Part shown: piece after piece, positions 33,429 through 42,956 of the stretch | Layout: every line of letters begins with the position of its first letter | Position numbering within the stretch: the stretch's first letter is position 1 | Origin: Betaproteobacteria bacterium | GTDB taxonomy: Bacteria > Pseudomonadota > Gammaproteobacteria > Burkholderiales > Casimicrobiaceae | DNA: 64,000 nucleotides | NCBI GenBank assembly: GCA_004293675.1 | Contig: READ01000013.1 | Location: 62,001 to 126,000 of the forward strand | Direction: 5' to 3' | Notes under the pieces: generated by a model | What the model was told of the DNA's origin: nothing | Database searches by the model: none | The model's input: the letters and a program-made list of their open reading frames with translations, nothing else | Position numbers and translations under genes: made by a program

Positions 33429-34058
33429 ATGCGCTATCAAGGCAAGCTCGTTGAATGGAGTGCTGAAAAGAGCTTTGGTTTCGTGCTGCCTAATGCCGGC
33501 GGTCGAAAGATCTTTGTTCACATCAACGAGTTTGCGAATCGCTGGGGTCGAACTCGTCCACAGGTGGGTGATTTGTTGACGTTTGAGGTGGGGCTTGATG
33601 CGCAGAAGCGCAGTTGTGCGCTCAATGTTGCGCCAGTGATCGCGCCACAACAAAAGAAGCTCGCGCAAGTGCGAAGTGATACTCGAGAATTTGCGAGCGT
33701 GTGGAATACTCGCCTCGCATGGCTTTGGATCTTGGTGATGCTGACGCTGCTCGCGCTGTCAAAACTGCCGTGGAAATTTGTGGCGGTGTGGGGCGCGATC
33801 AATCTCATCACCTACATGCTTTATGCGATCGACAAATCGGCGGCTACGCGGGGCGCTTGGCGTACGCCTGAATCGCAGCTGCACTTACTCGCGCTGTTGG
33901 GAGGTTGGCCAGCGGCGGCGATCGCACAGCAGCAGTTACGCCACAAAACGCGCAAGCCCGAATTTCGCGCGGTGTTTTGGTTTACGGTGATCGCTAATGT
34001 GGGCGCAACGCTTTGGTTGGCGGCACGCGGCGCGGAATACTTGCAGATGTTTCGCTAG
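33429..34058 (+). CDS. Cold-shock domain plus DUF1294 membrane protein
   Basis: 209 residues. N-terminal cold-shock OB fold (residues 1-70: GKLVEWSAEKSFGFVLPNAG, with the KIFVHI RNA-binding strand) joined to a DUF1294 membrane region with three helices and the YAIDKSAATRGAWRTPE motif. Fusion of these two is common in Proteobacteria. Function unknown; it could couple RNA or DNA binding to the membrane. Confidence 0.9.
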   Translation: MRYQGKLVEWSAEKSFGFVLPNAGGRKIFVHINEFANRWGRTRPQVGDLLTFEVGLDAQKRSCALNVAPVIAPQQKKLAQVRSDTREFASVWNTRLAWLWILVMLTLLALSKLPWKFVAVWGAINLITYMLYAIDKSAATRGAWRTPESQLHLLALLGGWPAAAIAQQQLRHKTRKPEFRAVFWFTVIANVGATLWLAARGAEYLQMFR

Positions 34059-34125
34059 CGCAACACAACAAAGCGCTTGGCCTTGATCGATTGATGCGCC
34101 TGGGTCATTGCCGCGACGACGATCT

Positions 34126-34247
34126 GTTGGCTGTAGCCGTAAAAGCCTCATGAAACAAGGGCTTGACGTCGATTAACTACTTTTTCAAGATTAGATTTAA
34201 ATCCACCAGAGCGCCCATTTCATAAGGCGCTCTGATGAATCGCTATT
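34126..34247. repeat. 122-bp palindromic intergenic element, copy 5
   Basis: Left arm AGCC at 34144-34147, TCATGAAACAA, GGG; right arm CGCCCATTTCATAAGGCG ending at 34229. The outer 14-base edges are weaker than in other copies. Lies between convergent genes. Confidence 0.78.
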
Positions 34248-34269
34248 TCACAACAGCGAATCTGCGACG

Positions 34270-34557
34270 TTAGCCGACTTTTCCGTCTTTGTTGAGATCG
34301 ATGCCGGTGAGCTTTTCAGCAGCGGCCGTTGCTGAACCCAACGCTGAAGCGGCCATGTTGCCTGCGCTCGCGGTTGCGTCTTTGCCCGCCTCAACGGCTG
34401 GTGCGGCTACGGCAGCGGCTTTGTCGGCCATCGCCGATGCGCCATCAACCACGGCAGCGCCGGCGTCTTTGGCCGTTTCGGCGACCGCACCTGCAACAGC
34501 TTTAGTTTTGTCGATGGCTGCGGCAGCCGCGTCTTTAGCAATATCAAGAATACTCAT
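34270..34557 (-). CDS. Small Ala-rich helical protein with an EF-hand-like tail
   Basis: 95 residues, over a third Ala, with heptad-like AxxAK spacing (DAAAAAIDKTKAVAGAVAET) suggesting an amphipathic helix or coiled coil, similar in composition to LEA-type or phasin-like proteins. It ends LTGIDLNKDGKVG, a half EF-hand calcium loop (DxNxDGxxG). No signal peptide. Short and low-complexity, so moderate confidence; the opposite strand is also open, as expected for GC-rich Ala codons. Confidence 0.65.
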   Translation of the reverse strand: MSILDIAKDAAAAAIDKTKAVAGAVAETAKDAGAAVVDGASAMADKAAAVAAPAVEAGKDATASAGNMAASALGSATAAAEKLTGIDLNKDGKVG

Positions 34558-34887
34558 AAATCATCCGGTTGGATTGAAGGGAGGCGCAGTGTAGGCGCAA
34601 TATTGAGTGCAAAGACTCAGCTTTTGCGACAAAAACGTGCCGTTGGCGCGTCGCATCGGTTGCAACGACTTGTATTCGCTGATGAACTCGAACTGCACGA
34701 GCGCTAGCGGATTACTCTGAAAGTGAAATGGCGCGCTTCGACCGCGATTTTCGTTCCTCAACGGGGGCCAGCGGCGCTCGCTCATCCGTGCGAGCACAAT
34801 GTGCGCGACGACACACTTCCTAGCCGGGGGCCGCCGCCGTGCATCTTGACGACTTCACACGCAATCGCCGTCGTGAAACCGCGCACT
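34558..34887. other. Non-coding stretch upstream of the 122-bp element and tRNA
   Basis: About 330 bases between the Ala-rich gene and copy 6 of the 122-bp element. Short frames on both strands lack ribosome sites and recognisable domains. No repeats or regulatory site identified apart from the presumed promoter of the minus-strand gene. Confidence 0.4.
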
Positions 34888-35009
34888 AGCAGCTTTACCG
34901 CTTAATGCCTTGTTTAGTTGGGCTTTATGGCGTGTTCACTGCTTATTCAAAAAATCCTAAAAATTTGCTGTACCCCTTTATTTAATTGGCGTTTAATAAA
35001 AAAGCTGAT
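34888..35009. repeat. 122-bp palindromic intergenic element, copy 6
   Basis: Left arm TGCC at 34906-34909, TTGTTTAGTTG, GGC; right arm CCC, CTTTATTTAATT region, GGCG at 34988-34991. Outer edges GCTTTACCGCTTAA (left) and, on the complement of the right, GCTTTTTTATTAAA. Sits upstream of the tRNA gene promoter. Confidence 0.82.
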
Positions 35010-35044
35010 TTTGAAGTGAAGACGCGAATCTTGGGCGGTGCGCT

Positions 35045-35073
35045 TTGACAACAACGCAGAGTTGCGCGAAAAT
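35045..35073 (+). promoter_or_regulatory. Sigma-70 promoter for tRNA-Met
   Basis: TTGACA at 35045-35050, a 17-base spacer, then GAAAAT at 35068-35073 as -10. Transcription would start near 35080, leaving a leader of roughly 57 nucleotides before the tRNA. Confidence 0.6.
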
Positions 35074-35136
35074 AGCAGGCTTCGCTAGAAAAACAGCCAA
35101 CAAAAGCTCAAAAAGGCACAGCGAATCCAAGTTTTA

Positions 35137-35213
35137 GGCGCTTTAGCTCAGTCGGTTAGAGCGATGGAATCATAATCCACAGGTCCGGGGTTCGAATCCC
35201 TGAAGCGCCACCA
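35137..35213 (+). tRNA. tRNA with CAT anticodon (tRNA-Met, elongator; Ile2 not excluded)
   Basis: 77 bases with a 7-bp acceptor stem GGCGCTT/AAGCGCC, encoded CCA end, D arm GCTC...GAGC, anticodon loop ATCATAA with CAT, and T arm CGGGGTTCGAATCCCTG (one mismatch). A CAT anticodon can be elongator Met, initiator or lysidine-modified Ile2; the normal 1-72 pair excludes initiator. Followed by a strong terminator. Confidence 0.93.
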
Positions 35214-35259
35214 GTTACAGGTTTTAAGACCTCGCAGAATGTCCATAAAACCGCTCTGA

Positions 35260-35285
35260 AAGCCCCGCTAGTCGGGGCTTTTTTG
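35260..35285 (+). terminator. Rho-independent terminator after tRNA-Met
   Basis: AAGCCCCG, loop CTAGT, CGGGGCTT followed by a run of T. Located 47 bp past the tRNA end. Confidence 0.85.
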
Positions 35286-35469
35286 TTTTCGACGTGGTGC
35301 TTTCGGTGGGTTGGACTTTACGCGTGACGTTGCGACAGCGCTGTGCATTGCTCGCCGCTGTCGTCGATCCGCTAAGATGAAATTTCACGCTATCGAGTCG
35401 CTCGCGTCACGCGCGGCTGGCCGTGGTTCGCGCAGAGATTAGCTATTGCCCTTCGGAGTCGATCTGAAC

Positions 35470-36171
35470 ATGAAACACCCCTTACGTACGCTCCTCACCG
35501 GTTTGCTCGCCGTTTTGCCTTTGGCCGCAACGGTGTTGCTGCTGGTCTGGACGCTGCGCTTTCTCTCCGCTTGGTTGGGGCCCGGCAGCGCAGTTGGCGG
35601 GCTCTTAACGAGCATCGGTTTGGGGGTGACTGAGTCAGAGCTCATTGGCTACCTACTTGGCTTGCTGCTCGTGGTGGTTTTGATTTATGCACTGGGGCTG
35701 TTGGTGGAGCGCGGCTTGCAAAAGGGAGCGGTTAAGCTTTTTGAGACGCTCCTGAAACGCATTCCCGTTGTACGCACGATCTACGATGTTGCGCAAAAAT
35801 TGGTGGCGCTCTTTGCTCGGCCGGAGGGCGATGACATGAAATCAATGTCGCCGGTGTGGCTGCACTTTGGCGGCAAGAAACAGCTCAATGGCGACAGCGC
35901 AAGCGATCGCGGCACGGCGGTGCTGGGTTTTTTATCCACACCAGAGCCAGTGCTGATCGGTGGACAGCCTTATCTGGGCGTATTGGTGCCAACGGCCCCG
36001 GTTCCGGTCGGCGGCGGGCTGCTCTATGTGCCACCGGACTGGGTAGAGTCGGCCGACATCGGAATGGAGGCCGTGACGAGCATCTACGTTTCGATGGGCG
36101 TCACTTCGGATCAGTACCTGCGCCCACAAAACCCGCGCGGCAGTAGTCCAACGATTACTGAGTCTCGTTGA
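35470..36171 (+). CDS. DUF502 family inner-membrane protein
   Basis: 233 residues from the ATG at 35470 (MKHPLRTLLTG). Two N-terminal membrane helices (LLAVLPLAATVLLLVWTLRF; LIGYLLGLLLVVVLIYALGL), then a soluble part with RIPVVRTIYDVAQKL and the GGGLLYVPPDWV motif of the family. Function unknown. Its last 17 bases overlap the 3' end of the convergent aminotransferase gene. Confidence 0.92.
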   Translation: MKHPLRTLLTGLLAVLPLAATVLLLVWTLRFLSAWLGPGSAVGGLLTSIGLGVTESELIGYLLGLLLVVVLIYALGLLVERGLQKGAVKLFETLLKRIPVVRTIYDVAQKLVALFARPEGDDMKSMSPVWLHFGGKKQLNGDSASDRGTAVLGFLSTPEPVLIGGQPYLGVLVPTAPVPVGGGLLYVPPDWVESADIGMEAVTSIYVSMGVTSDQYLRPQNPRGSSPTITESR

Positions 36172-37519
36172 GCGCTTCACCAAGGGCGTTAATCAAGCTG
36201 TCAATCTGCGAACGCTCTGCAACAAATGCGGGAGCTAGCTGAATGGTGTCGCCGCCGTAGCGAACGTAGAAGCCTTTGTCCAAGCACTTCATAGCGATCT
36301 CGTAGGGGCGTTTGGCGGGCTCGCCCGGTACGGGATTGATCGTGATGCCGCACGCTAGGCCATAGTTTCGAATGTCGGCGACGTGCTTTGCGCCGCGCAG
36401 GCTGTGCACCGCTTGCTCAAAATGGGGAGCGAGCGCTTTAACGCGGTCGATCATGTTTTCTTTGACCAAAATGTCGAGCGCGGCTATGCCTGCCGCACAC
36501 GCAACCGGGTGCGCCGAATAGGTGTAACCGTGTGGAAATTCCATCATGTATTCGGGGCCGCCGTGTTGCATGAAGGTGTCGTAGATTTCCTTCTTTGCAA
36601 CGACCGCACCGAGCGGTTGCGCACCATTGGTAATTTGCTTGGCGACGTTCATGATGTCGGGCGTTACGCCGAACGCTTCAGCGCCTGTGTTTGCACCCAT
36701 GCGACCGAAACCCGTAATCACTTCATCAAAAATCAGCAAGATATTGTTGGCAGTGCAAATCTCGCGAAGCCGTTGCAGATAGCCCACCGGCGGCACGATC
36801 ACACCCGCCGAGCCCGCCATCGGCTCAACGATCACGGCGGCGATATTGCTCGCATCATGCAGCATGATGTGCTTCAAAAGCTCGTCTGCAAGCTCAACAC
36901 CGGTCGGCGGCATGCCTTTGAAAAACGAGCCGTTGGCGGGTTGCGTATGGGGCAGATGATCGGCTTCGATGCCTTGACCAAACATCTTTCGATTGAAGCC
37001 AATGCCGCCCACGGAAATGCCGCCAAAGTTCACGCCGTGATAGCCCTTTTCACGGCCAATCAAGCGCGTTTTGCTGGCCATGCCTTTGGCCCGCCAATAG
37101 GCGCGTGCCATCTTGAGCGAGGTGTCGGCTGATTCAGAACCGGAGCCCGTAAAGAGGACGTAATCAAGCCCCTCGGGCGTGAGCGCGGCAATACGGTTTG
37201 CGAGCTCAAACGAGAGCGGATGGCCGTATTGAAACGCGGGAGAAAAATCGAGCGTAGCGGCTTGGCGGCCAATCGCTTCAGCAATTTCAGTGCGGCCGTG
37301 ACCGAATCCGCAGGTCCACAATCCCGACAGGCCGTCGAAAATTTTGCGGCCGTTGCTGTCCATGAAGTAACAGCCTTGGGCGCTCACCATCATGCGCGGC
37401 TTGGCCTTGAAATTTCGGTTGCCGGTGTAGGGCATCCAATGCGATTCCAGCCACGCTCGGTCTTGCGGATAGGGCGTGGTGGTGGTGACAGGTTGGCCGG
37501 TGATGTCGTTGAGTTTCAT
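36155..37519 (-). CDS. Class III omega-amino acid:pyruvate aminotransferase
   Basis: 454 residues, fold type I PLP enzyme. Motifs: SGLWTCGFGHG, FTGSGSESADTSLKMA, DEVITGFGRMG, and the PLP lysine in AKQITNGAQPLG. Closest to beta-alanine:pyruvate aminotransferases that also handle GABA, taurine or amines. Amino donor cannot be fixed from sequence. Followed downstream on the complement by DUF502; the MDR gene lies 58 bp upstream on the same strand, so the two could form an operon. Confidence 0.9.
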   Translation of the reverse strand: MKLNDITGQPVTTTTPYPQDRAWLESHWMPYTGNRNFKAKPRMMVSAQGCYFMDSNGRKIFDGLSGLWTCGFGHGRTEIAEAIGRQAATLDFSPAFQYGHPLSFELANRIAALTPEGLDYVLFTGSGSESADTSLKMARAYWRAKGMASKTRLIGREKGYHGVNFGGISVGGIGFNRKMFGQGIEADHLPHTQPANGSFFKGMPPTGVELADELLKHIMLHDASNIAAVIVEPMAGSAGVIVPPVGYLQRLREICTANNILLIFDEVITGFGRMGANTGAEAFGVTPDIMNVAKQITNGAQPLGAVVAKKEIYDTFMQHGGPEYMMEFPHGYTYSAHPVACAAGIAALDILVKENMIDRVKALAPHFEQAVHSLRGAKHVADIRNYGLACGITINPVPGEPAKRPYEIAMKCLDKGFYVRYGGDTIQLAPAFVAERSQIDSLINALGEALNETQ

Positions 37520-37577
37520 TGAAAATCCTGACTGATGGGCGACGATTGAATGATCGAGTTGAGCGGTTTTTTCGCAG

Positions 37578-38615
37578 CTATTCCGCCGCGACTTGAAGCA
37601 CTAGTTTGCCAAAGTTTTCGCCATTGAAAAGTTTCAGCAATGTCTCGGGGAAGGTGTCTAGGCCGACGACGACGTCTTCTTTCGACTTCATTTTTCCGGC
37701 TTTCAAGTAACCCGCCATTTCGTTTACGGCAACATGGTAGCGGTCGGCGTAGTCAAACACAACGATCCCCTCCATGCGGGCGCGGTTGACCAAAAGCGAC
37801 AAGTAATTTTTCGGGCCTTGCACGGCGGTCGTATTGTTGTACTGCGAGATCGCGCCGCAGATGATGATGCGCGCTTTTTTGTTGATTCGCGCCAGCACGT
37901 GATCAAGGATTTCACCGCCCACGTTATCGAAGTAAATATCAACACCGTTCGGGCAATGCGCTTTGAGTCCGTCTTTGACCGAGCCGCCTTTGTAATCGAT
38001 ACAGGCGTCAAAACCCAGCTCGTTCACCACCCAATCGCATTTGGCCTGACCGCCCGCGATGCCCACTACACGGCAACCCAAAATCTTTCCGAGCTGGCCG
38101 ACTGTTTGGCCCACGGCACCCGCTGCGCCCGACACAACAAGCGTCTCACCCGCCTTAGGTTGCCCGACATCCATCAAGCCAAAGTATCCGGTCATGCCGG
38201 GCATCCCCAGCACGTTGAGCCACTGAGTGAGCGAGCCGATGCGCAGATCCACCTTGGTGATCCCCGCGCGCTTGATGCTCATTTCATCAAACGCGGAATA
38301 TTCCTGAACGTTCAAACCGCCGATGACGGTGTCACCCACGGCGAACTTCGGACTGCTGCTTGAAATCACTTTGCCGATCCCGCCGGCACGCATCACCTCA
38401 CCGATGCCCACCGGCGCGATGTAGGATTTGCCCTCGTTCATCCAGCCGCGCATCGCCGGATCGAGTGATAGCGAGAGGTTTTTGATCACAATGCCGCCCG
38501 CGCCGGGCTCAACGACCGGCTCCGTGGTGAAGCTCCAACCGTCGCGAGTTGGCAGCCCAACCGGGCGCGCGGCAAGTCGAATCTGATGGTTGGTGAGAGC
38601 GGCTAAATTCGTCAT
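37578..38615 (-). CDS. Zinc-independent MDR-family NADP-dependent oxidoreductase
   Basis: 345 residues. Rossmann motif VSGAAGAVGQTVGQLGKILG and the family LDPAMRGWMNEGKSYIAPV site, as in leukotriene B4 dehydrogenase/CurA-like alkenal reductases, which reduce C=C bonds of conjugated ketones or aldehydes. No zinc-binding cysteines. Upstream of and co-directional with the aminotransferase. Confidence 0.88.
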   Translation of the reverse strand: MTNLAALTNHQIRLAARPVGLPTRDGWSFTTEPVVEPGAGGIVIKNLSLSLDPAMRGWMNEGKSYIAPVGIGEVMRAGGIGKVISSSSPKFAVGDTVIGGLNVQEYSAFDEMSIKRAGITKVDLRIGSLTQWLNVLGMPGMTGYFGLMDVGQPKAGETLVVSGAAGAVGQTVGQLGKILGCRVVGIAGGQAKCDWVVNELGFDACIDYKGGSVKDGLKAHCPNGVDIYFDNVGGEILDHVLARINKKARIIICGAISQYNNTTAVQGPKNYLSLLVNRARMEGIVVFDYADRYHVAVNEMAGYLKAGKMKSKEDVVVGLDTFPETLLKLFNGENFGKLVLQVAAE

Positions 38616-38732
38616 GGGGCAATTTGTGTGGGGTGCGATTAACCCTGCATGATATTCCAGCGCAACGCCAAATGGTGTCAGCGCGCCTTAAGACGATAAT
38701 TCCGGCAACCATTTAAACGTTTCGAGCCCTTT

Positions 38733-39581
38733 GTGACCGCCTCTTACATCCTAAATCTCTCATGCCCCGATCGCACGGGTATCGTCCACGCGGTGACTGG
38801 AGCGTTGGCACGTGCAGCTGGAAACATTACAGATGCCGCTCAGTACAACGATCAAAGTACCGGTCAGTTTTTCATGCGTGTGCAATTTTCTTTGCCTGCG
38901 GGAACGACAGATACGCTGCGTGAGACGTTTTCCACGCTTGCAACGGAATTTAAGATGCGTTGGCAGTTGCGTGCGGCCAACGAAAAGCTGCGCACCATCA
39001 TCATGGTGTCCAAGCTCGGGCACTGTTTAAACGATTTGCTGTTTCGGTATCGGAGTGGTTTGCTGCCGCTTGATATTCGAGCGATCGTGTCAAACCACCG
39101 CGACTTCTATCAACTGGCGGCTTCGTATGACGTCCCGTTTCATCATGTGCCGGTGACCGCGGACATCAAGCCACAAGCCGAAGCGAAGTTGCTCGACCTA
39201 GTGAAACAAGACGATATTGAGCTGGTGGTGCTCGCTCGCTACATGCAAGTGCTTTCAAACGACCTTTGTGTTGCGCTTGAGGGCAAAGCGATCAATATTC
39301 ATCACTCGTTTTTACCGAGCTTCAAAGGCGCGAAGCCCTATTACCAAGCCCACGAGCGTGGCGTAAAAATCATTGGCGCAACCGCGCACTACGTCACACC
39401 GGATCTCGATGAAGGTCCGATCATTGAGCAAGACATTGCCCGCGTAGATCATGCTGACGATCCACAAGAGTTGACGACGATTGGGCGCGATGTGGAGAGC
39501 GCGGTTTTAGCGCGTGCAGTGACGTGGCATGCGCAGCATCGGGTGCTGCTTAACGGCAATAAGACGGTGGTGTTTAAGTAG
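38733..39581 (+). CDS. purU: Formyltetrahydrofolate deformylase
   Basis: 282 residues from a GTG at 38733. N-terminal ACT domain (1-80, CPDRTGIVHAVTGALARAAG) and C-terminal formyltransferase-type domain; catalytic Asn-His-Asp is in INIHHSFLPSFKGA and DLDEGPIIEQD. Hydrolyses 10-formyl-THF to formate and THF, another formate source in the window. Regulated by glycine and methionine through ACT in E. coli. Confidence 0.95.
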   Translation: MTASYILNLSCPDRTGIVHAVTGALARAAGNITDAAQYNDQSTGQFFMRVQFSLPAGTTDTLRETFSTLATEFKMRWQLRAANEKLRTIIMVSKLGHCLNDLLFRYRSGLLPLDIRAIVSNHRDFYQLAASYDVPFHHVPVTADIKPQAEAKLLDLVKQDDIELVVLARYMQVLSNDLCVALEGKAINIHHSFLPSFKGAKPYYQAHERGVKIIGATAHYVTPDLDEGPIIEQDIARVDHADDPQELTTIGRDVESAVLARAVTWHAQHRVLLNGNKTVVFK

Positions 39582-39608
39582 CGAGGCAAGGGTTGTTCGT
39601 TGGGCACC

Positions 39609-40062
39609 CGTTCGTGGTGAGCTCGTACGTTTGACCTCCGTTCGTGGTGAGCCCGTCGAACCATGAACGGCACGGGGAGAGTCACTTGTGCTGCTAAAGA
39701 GTTTCCGCTCCATTGCCGTCGATGGTTCGACAAGCTCACCACGAACGGAGAGGGGCGGAGATGCTCGGCTTTGCTATCCACAGCCGCGAACTGCGTCGGC
39801 GGCTACGCCCGCTCCACAATCAGCGAAATCCCCGATCCCCCGTTCGTGGTGAGCCCGTCGAACCATGAACGGCGCGGGGAGAGTAACTTCTACCGCTGGA
39901 AAGCTTCCGCTCTATTGCCGTTCATGGTTCGACAAGCTCACCACGAACGGAGCGTGGGACGGCGAACGGCGAGAGGCAGAGCTACTCTGCTTAGCTATCC
40001 CCAGCAGGGAATTGCGTGGGCCACTACACCCGCTCCACAATCAGCGCAATCCCCTGCCCCAC
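39609..40062. repeat. Diverged tandem duplication with TTCGTGGTGAGC units and a copied thiolase 3' end
   Basis: A partial unit at 39609 is followed by unit A (39639-39840) and unit B (39841-40062). Each starts CGTTCGTGGTGAGCCCGTCG, has an inverted copy (GTTCGACAAGCTCACCACGA) about 90 bp later, and ends with CGCTCCACAATCAGCG. In unit B that ending is the real 3' end of the thiolase gene (LIVERV); unit A carries a separate GISLIVERA-stop remnant at about 39803. Confidence 0.8.
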
Positions 40063-41226
40063 ACCAATGCACATCGTGCACAGCGCATAGCGGCCTTTGA
40101 TGTGATGCAGTTGATTGACAGCGGTGGTGACCAAGCGTGCGCCGCTGGCGCCCAGCGGATGCCCTAGAGCGATGGCCCCACCGTTGGGATTGACACGCGG
40201 GTCGTCGTCTTGCAGACCTAGATCGCGAAGCACGGCGAGCCCTTGCGCGGCGAAGGCTTCGTTGAGTTCAATCACATCCATCTGAGCAAGCGTGAGGCCA
40301 GTTTGCGCAAGTAATTTCTTTGTCGCTGGAGCCGGTCCGAAACCCATGATTCTTGGTGCGAGCCCGGCCGTGGCCATACCGACAACACGAGCGCGCGGCG
40401 TGAGCCCGTTGCTCTTTGCAGCGACTTCGCTGGCGAGCAACAGTGCGCATGATCCGTCGTTGACGCCGCTGGCGTTGCCGGCGGTAACGGTGCCGTCGGG
40501 CTTCACGACACCCTTCAACTTAGCGAGCGCCTCGATGCTCGTTTCACGCGGATGTTCGTCCTTGTTGACGATGATCGCTTCGCCCTTTTTTTGCGCTATG
40601 TTGACGGGCGTAATTTCCGCGTCGAAAAAACCGCTGGCTTGTGCTTTCAGTGCGTTTTGTTGAGACCGCAGTGCCATTCGATCTTGAGCATCGCGTTCGA
40701 TCTTGAACTCAGCCGCTACGTTTTCGGCAGTCTCAGGCATGGAATCCACGCCATACATTTCTTTCATCAATTTATTGACGAAGCGCCAGCCAATGGTGGT
40801 GTCGTGAACAGCGTTGGTGCGACTAAACGCACTATCGGCTTTAGGCATCACAAATGGCGCGCGGCTCATGCTCTCAACACCACCGGCGATCATCATCTGC
40901 GCTTCGCCCGATTTGATAGCGCGCGCTGCGGTGCCCACCGCATCCATGCCGGAGCCGCACAATCGATTGATCGTGGCGCCCGGCACGTCGATGGGTAAAC
41001 CAGCGAGCAACAGCGTCATACGCGCCACATTTCGATTGTCTTCACCCGCTTGATTGGCACAGCCATAGAGCACGTCGGTCACCATCGCCCAATCAACCTT
41101 TGGGTTTCGAGCCATCAACGCTTTGAGCGGAATCGCACCCAGGTCATCCGTGCGCACCGAGGCGAGCGCACCGCCGTAGCGGCCAAAAGGAGTGCGAATA
41201 GCGTCACAGATAAAGGCTTGATTCAT
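40024..41226 (-). CDS. 3-oxoadipyl-CoA thiolase (acetyl-CoA C-acyltransferase family)
   Basis: 400 residues from the ATG at 41226. Active-site Cys90 in [12 protein letters not shown], His in [10 protein letters not shown] and Cys386 in [10 protein letters not shown]. Length and sequence match PcaF/PaaJ-type thiolases. Beside boxABC it should cleave 3-oxoadipyl-CoA into succinyl-CoA and acetyl-CoA, the end of the box route. A general acetoacetyl-CoA thiolase cannot be excluded. No other beta-oxidation genes of the lower box pathway (semialdehyde dehydrogenase boxD, hydratase) are present in this window. Confidence 0.88.
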   Translation of the reverse strand: MNQAFICDAIRTPFGRYGGALASVRTDDLGAIPLKALMARNPKVDWAMVTDVLYGCANQAGEDNRNVARMTLLLAGLPIDVPGATINRLCGSGMDAVGTAARAIKSGEAQMMIAGGVESMSRAPFVMPKADSAFSRTNAVHDTTIGWRFVNKLMKEMYGVDSMPETAENVAAEFKIERDAQDRMALRSQQNALKAQASGFFDAEITPVNIAQKKGEAIIVNKDEHPRETSIEALAKLKGVVKPDGTVTAGNASGVNDGSCALLLASEVAAKSNGLTPRARVVGMATAGLAPRIMGFGPAPATKKLLAQTGLTLAQMDVIELNEAFAAQGLAVLRDLGLQDDDPRVNPNGGAIALGHPLGASGARLVTTAVNQLHHIKGRYALCTMCIGVGQGIALIVERV

Positions 41227-41293
41227 GGTGCGTAGCTTGGGTTGCGAGTGAATCAATCATATCGATTCGATGAAGTTAGCGATGGCGAACGCC

Positions 41294-41684
41294 TTGTAGG
41301 AGCGGCTCGCCGCGAATGGTTCGTGTAACAAGTGCATTGGCGTCGGGCGAAGAGTTTCGCGGCAAGCCGCTCCTACAGTTTGTTGGTCATGTTGTGGGAG
41401 CGGTTCTACCGCGACAGCGTTGGAAATCCGCACCATCGATGTAGTGGTGAGGGTTTCGCGGTGGAACCGCTCCTACAGGTCGTGACGATGACGTCTGCTT
41501 TGTAGGAGCGGCTTGCCGCGAATGGTTCGTGTAACAAGTGCGTTGGCGTCGAGCGGAGAATTTCGCGGCAAGCCGCTCCTACAGTTTGTTGGTCATGCTG
41601 TGGGAGCGGTTCTACCGCGACAGCGTTGGAAATCAGCACCATCGATGTAACGGCGAGGGTTTCGCGGTGGAACCGCTCCTACAA
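41294..41684. repeat. Tandemly duplicated block of REP-like palindromes
   Basis: Two direct copies about 206 bp apart (41294-41477 and 41500-41684), each with two palindromes: TTGTAGGAGCGGCTTGCCGC against CGGCAAGCCGCTCCTACAG, and TGTGGGAGCGGTTCTACCGC against CGGTGGAACCGCTCCTACA. The spacer sequences (GGTTCGTGTAACAAGTGC, CGATGTAGTGGTGAGGG) are duplicated too. Ends one base before the boxA stop codon. Confidence 0.85.
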
Positions 41685-41685
41685 A

Positions 41686-42948
41686 CTAGTAGGTTTCGAG
41701 ATGTAAGCGGCCTTGCTTTTTCATGTCGCTGCCCATCGCGTGCCAATCTAGTCCTGCGGCTTTGGCGATGTCGGCCATTGCTAGCACGACGCCTTCTTCC
41801 ATCGCTTTTAAGCCGCACACGTAGAAGTACGCGTTCGGATCGGCGATGAGTTTCGCGATGTCGGCGGCCCGTTCGCGCATGGCGTCTTGCACGTAGCGCT
41901 TGGGTTGATTCGGGGTGCGTGAAAACGCAAAATTGATGTCGATGAAATCTTTAGGCAGGCTGCTCAGCGGGCCGAAATACGGGAGCTCTTCTTGACTGCG
42001 TGCGCCGAAAAACAGCATCAATTTGCCGCCTTCGAATTTGCCCGATTGGCGCAGCCGACGACGCCATTCGGTCATGGCGCGCATCGGTGCGCTACCGGTG
42101 CCGGTGCAAATCATCACGATGTGACTTCGCGGGTGATTGGGCATTAGAAACGTCGTGCCGAAGGGTCCAATGATTTCGACTTTGTCACCGACTTTCGCAT
42201 CGCACAAGTAGTTGCTGGCAACACCGTGAACCGGTTTTCCGTCGTGATCTTCGAGCACGCGCTTCACCGTGAGCGAGACATTGTTGTAGCCCGGACGCTC
42301 GCCATTGCGCGGGCTGGCGATTGAGTATTGGCGAGCGTGATGCGCCCGCCCGTTGGCATCAAGCCCGGGCGGAACGATGCCAATCGATTGCCCTTCGAGC
42401 ACTGGAAAGGGCAGGCTGCCGAAATCCAAAACGATGTGATGCGTGTCGTACTGTTTACCGACTTCGGTCACGCGAACGTTGCCAGCGACGGTAGCGGTGA
42501 TTGTCGATTCGCGTGATTTGGGGCCATACAGATTGCTGTAAGCATGCGCGGCAGACCACGGAGGAAGGGCTGCGTTGTACTGCGCACTGTTAAAGGCGGT
42601 TTCATCGACGGCCGCGGCGACCGTCGGCGACGGTGCCGCGGCGATGCCGACGCTTGCGTTCACCGATTCTTCAATCGCGATTTCGGCAGGCAACGTGTCC
42701 CACGTGAGTTGCTCGTCAACGCCGTACGCTTTGCTGCGCGGCATGTTGCGCCAGTTGTCGATGCTGCCCGTGGGGCATGGCGGCACGCAGGCCATGCACA
42801 AATTGCACTTGTCCGCATCCACGACGTAGTTTCGCGAATCGTGGGTGATAGCACCCACAGGGCAGGTCGCTTCGCAAGTATTGCAGCGAATGCATATCTC
42901 GGGATCAATCAGATGTTGCTTGATAACGATGATGTCTGATTGATCCAT
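41686..42948 (-). CDS. boxA: Benzoyl-CoA 2,3-epoxidase reductase subunit BoxA
   Basis: 420 residues. N-terminal ferredoxin domain with two 4Fe-4S motifs, [14 protein letters not shown] and [14 protein letters not shown]; linker residues 90-150; then a ferredoxin-NADP reductase-type FAD/NADPH domain ([28 protein letters not shown]). Passes electrons from NADPH to the BoxB oxygenase. Lies 100 bp behind boxB, with a 122-bp element between. Confidence 0.95.
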   Translation of the reverse strand: MDQSDIIVIKQHLIDPEICIRCNTCEATCPVGAITHDSRNYVVDADKCNLCMACVPPCPTGSIDNWRNMPRSKAYGVDEQLTWDTLPAEIAIEESVNASVGIAAAPSPTVAAAVDETAFNSAQYNAALPPWSAAHAYSNLYGPKSRESTITATVAGNVRVTEVGKQYDTHHIVLDFGSLPFPVLEGQSIGIVPPGLDANGRAHHARQYSIASPRNGERPGYNNVSLTVKRVLEDHDGKPVHGVASNYLCDAKVGDKVEIIGPFGTTFLMPNHPRSHIVMICTGTGSAPMRAMTEWRRRLRQSGKFEGGKLMLFFGARSQEELPYFGPLSSLPKDFIDINFAFSRTPNQPKRYVQDAMRERAADIAKLIADPNAYFYVCGLKAMEEGVVLAMADIAKAAGLDWHAMGSDMKKQGRLHLETY

Positions 42949-42956
42949 AAGTGCTT

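Noticed and set aside
34289-34594. 101-codon plus-strand frame opposite the Ala-rich gene
   Set aside because: Mirror of Ala codons; lacks the EF-hand-like tail that supports the minus strand.
35137-35213. Initiator tRNA
   Set aside because: The 1-72 base pair is normal (G-C), unlike the mismatch expected in bacterial initiator tRNA.
41294-41684. CRISPR array
   Set aside because: Units are palindromic pairs with conserved spacers at 206 bp, not short direct repeats with unique spacers; no cas genes.
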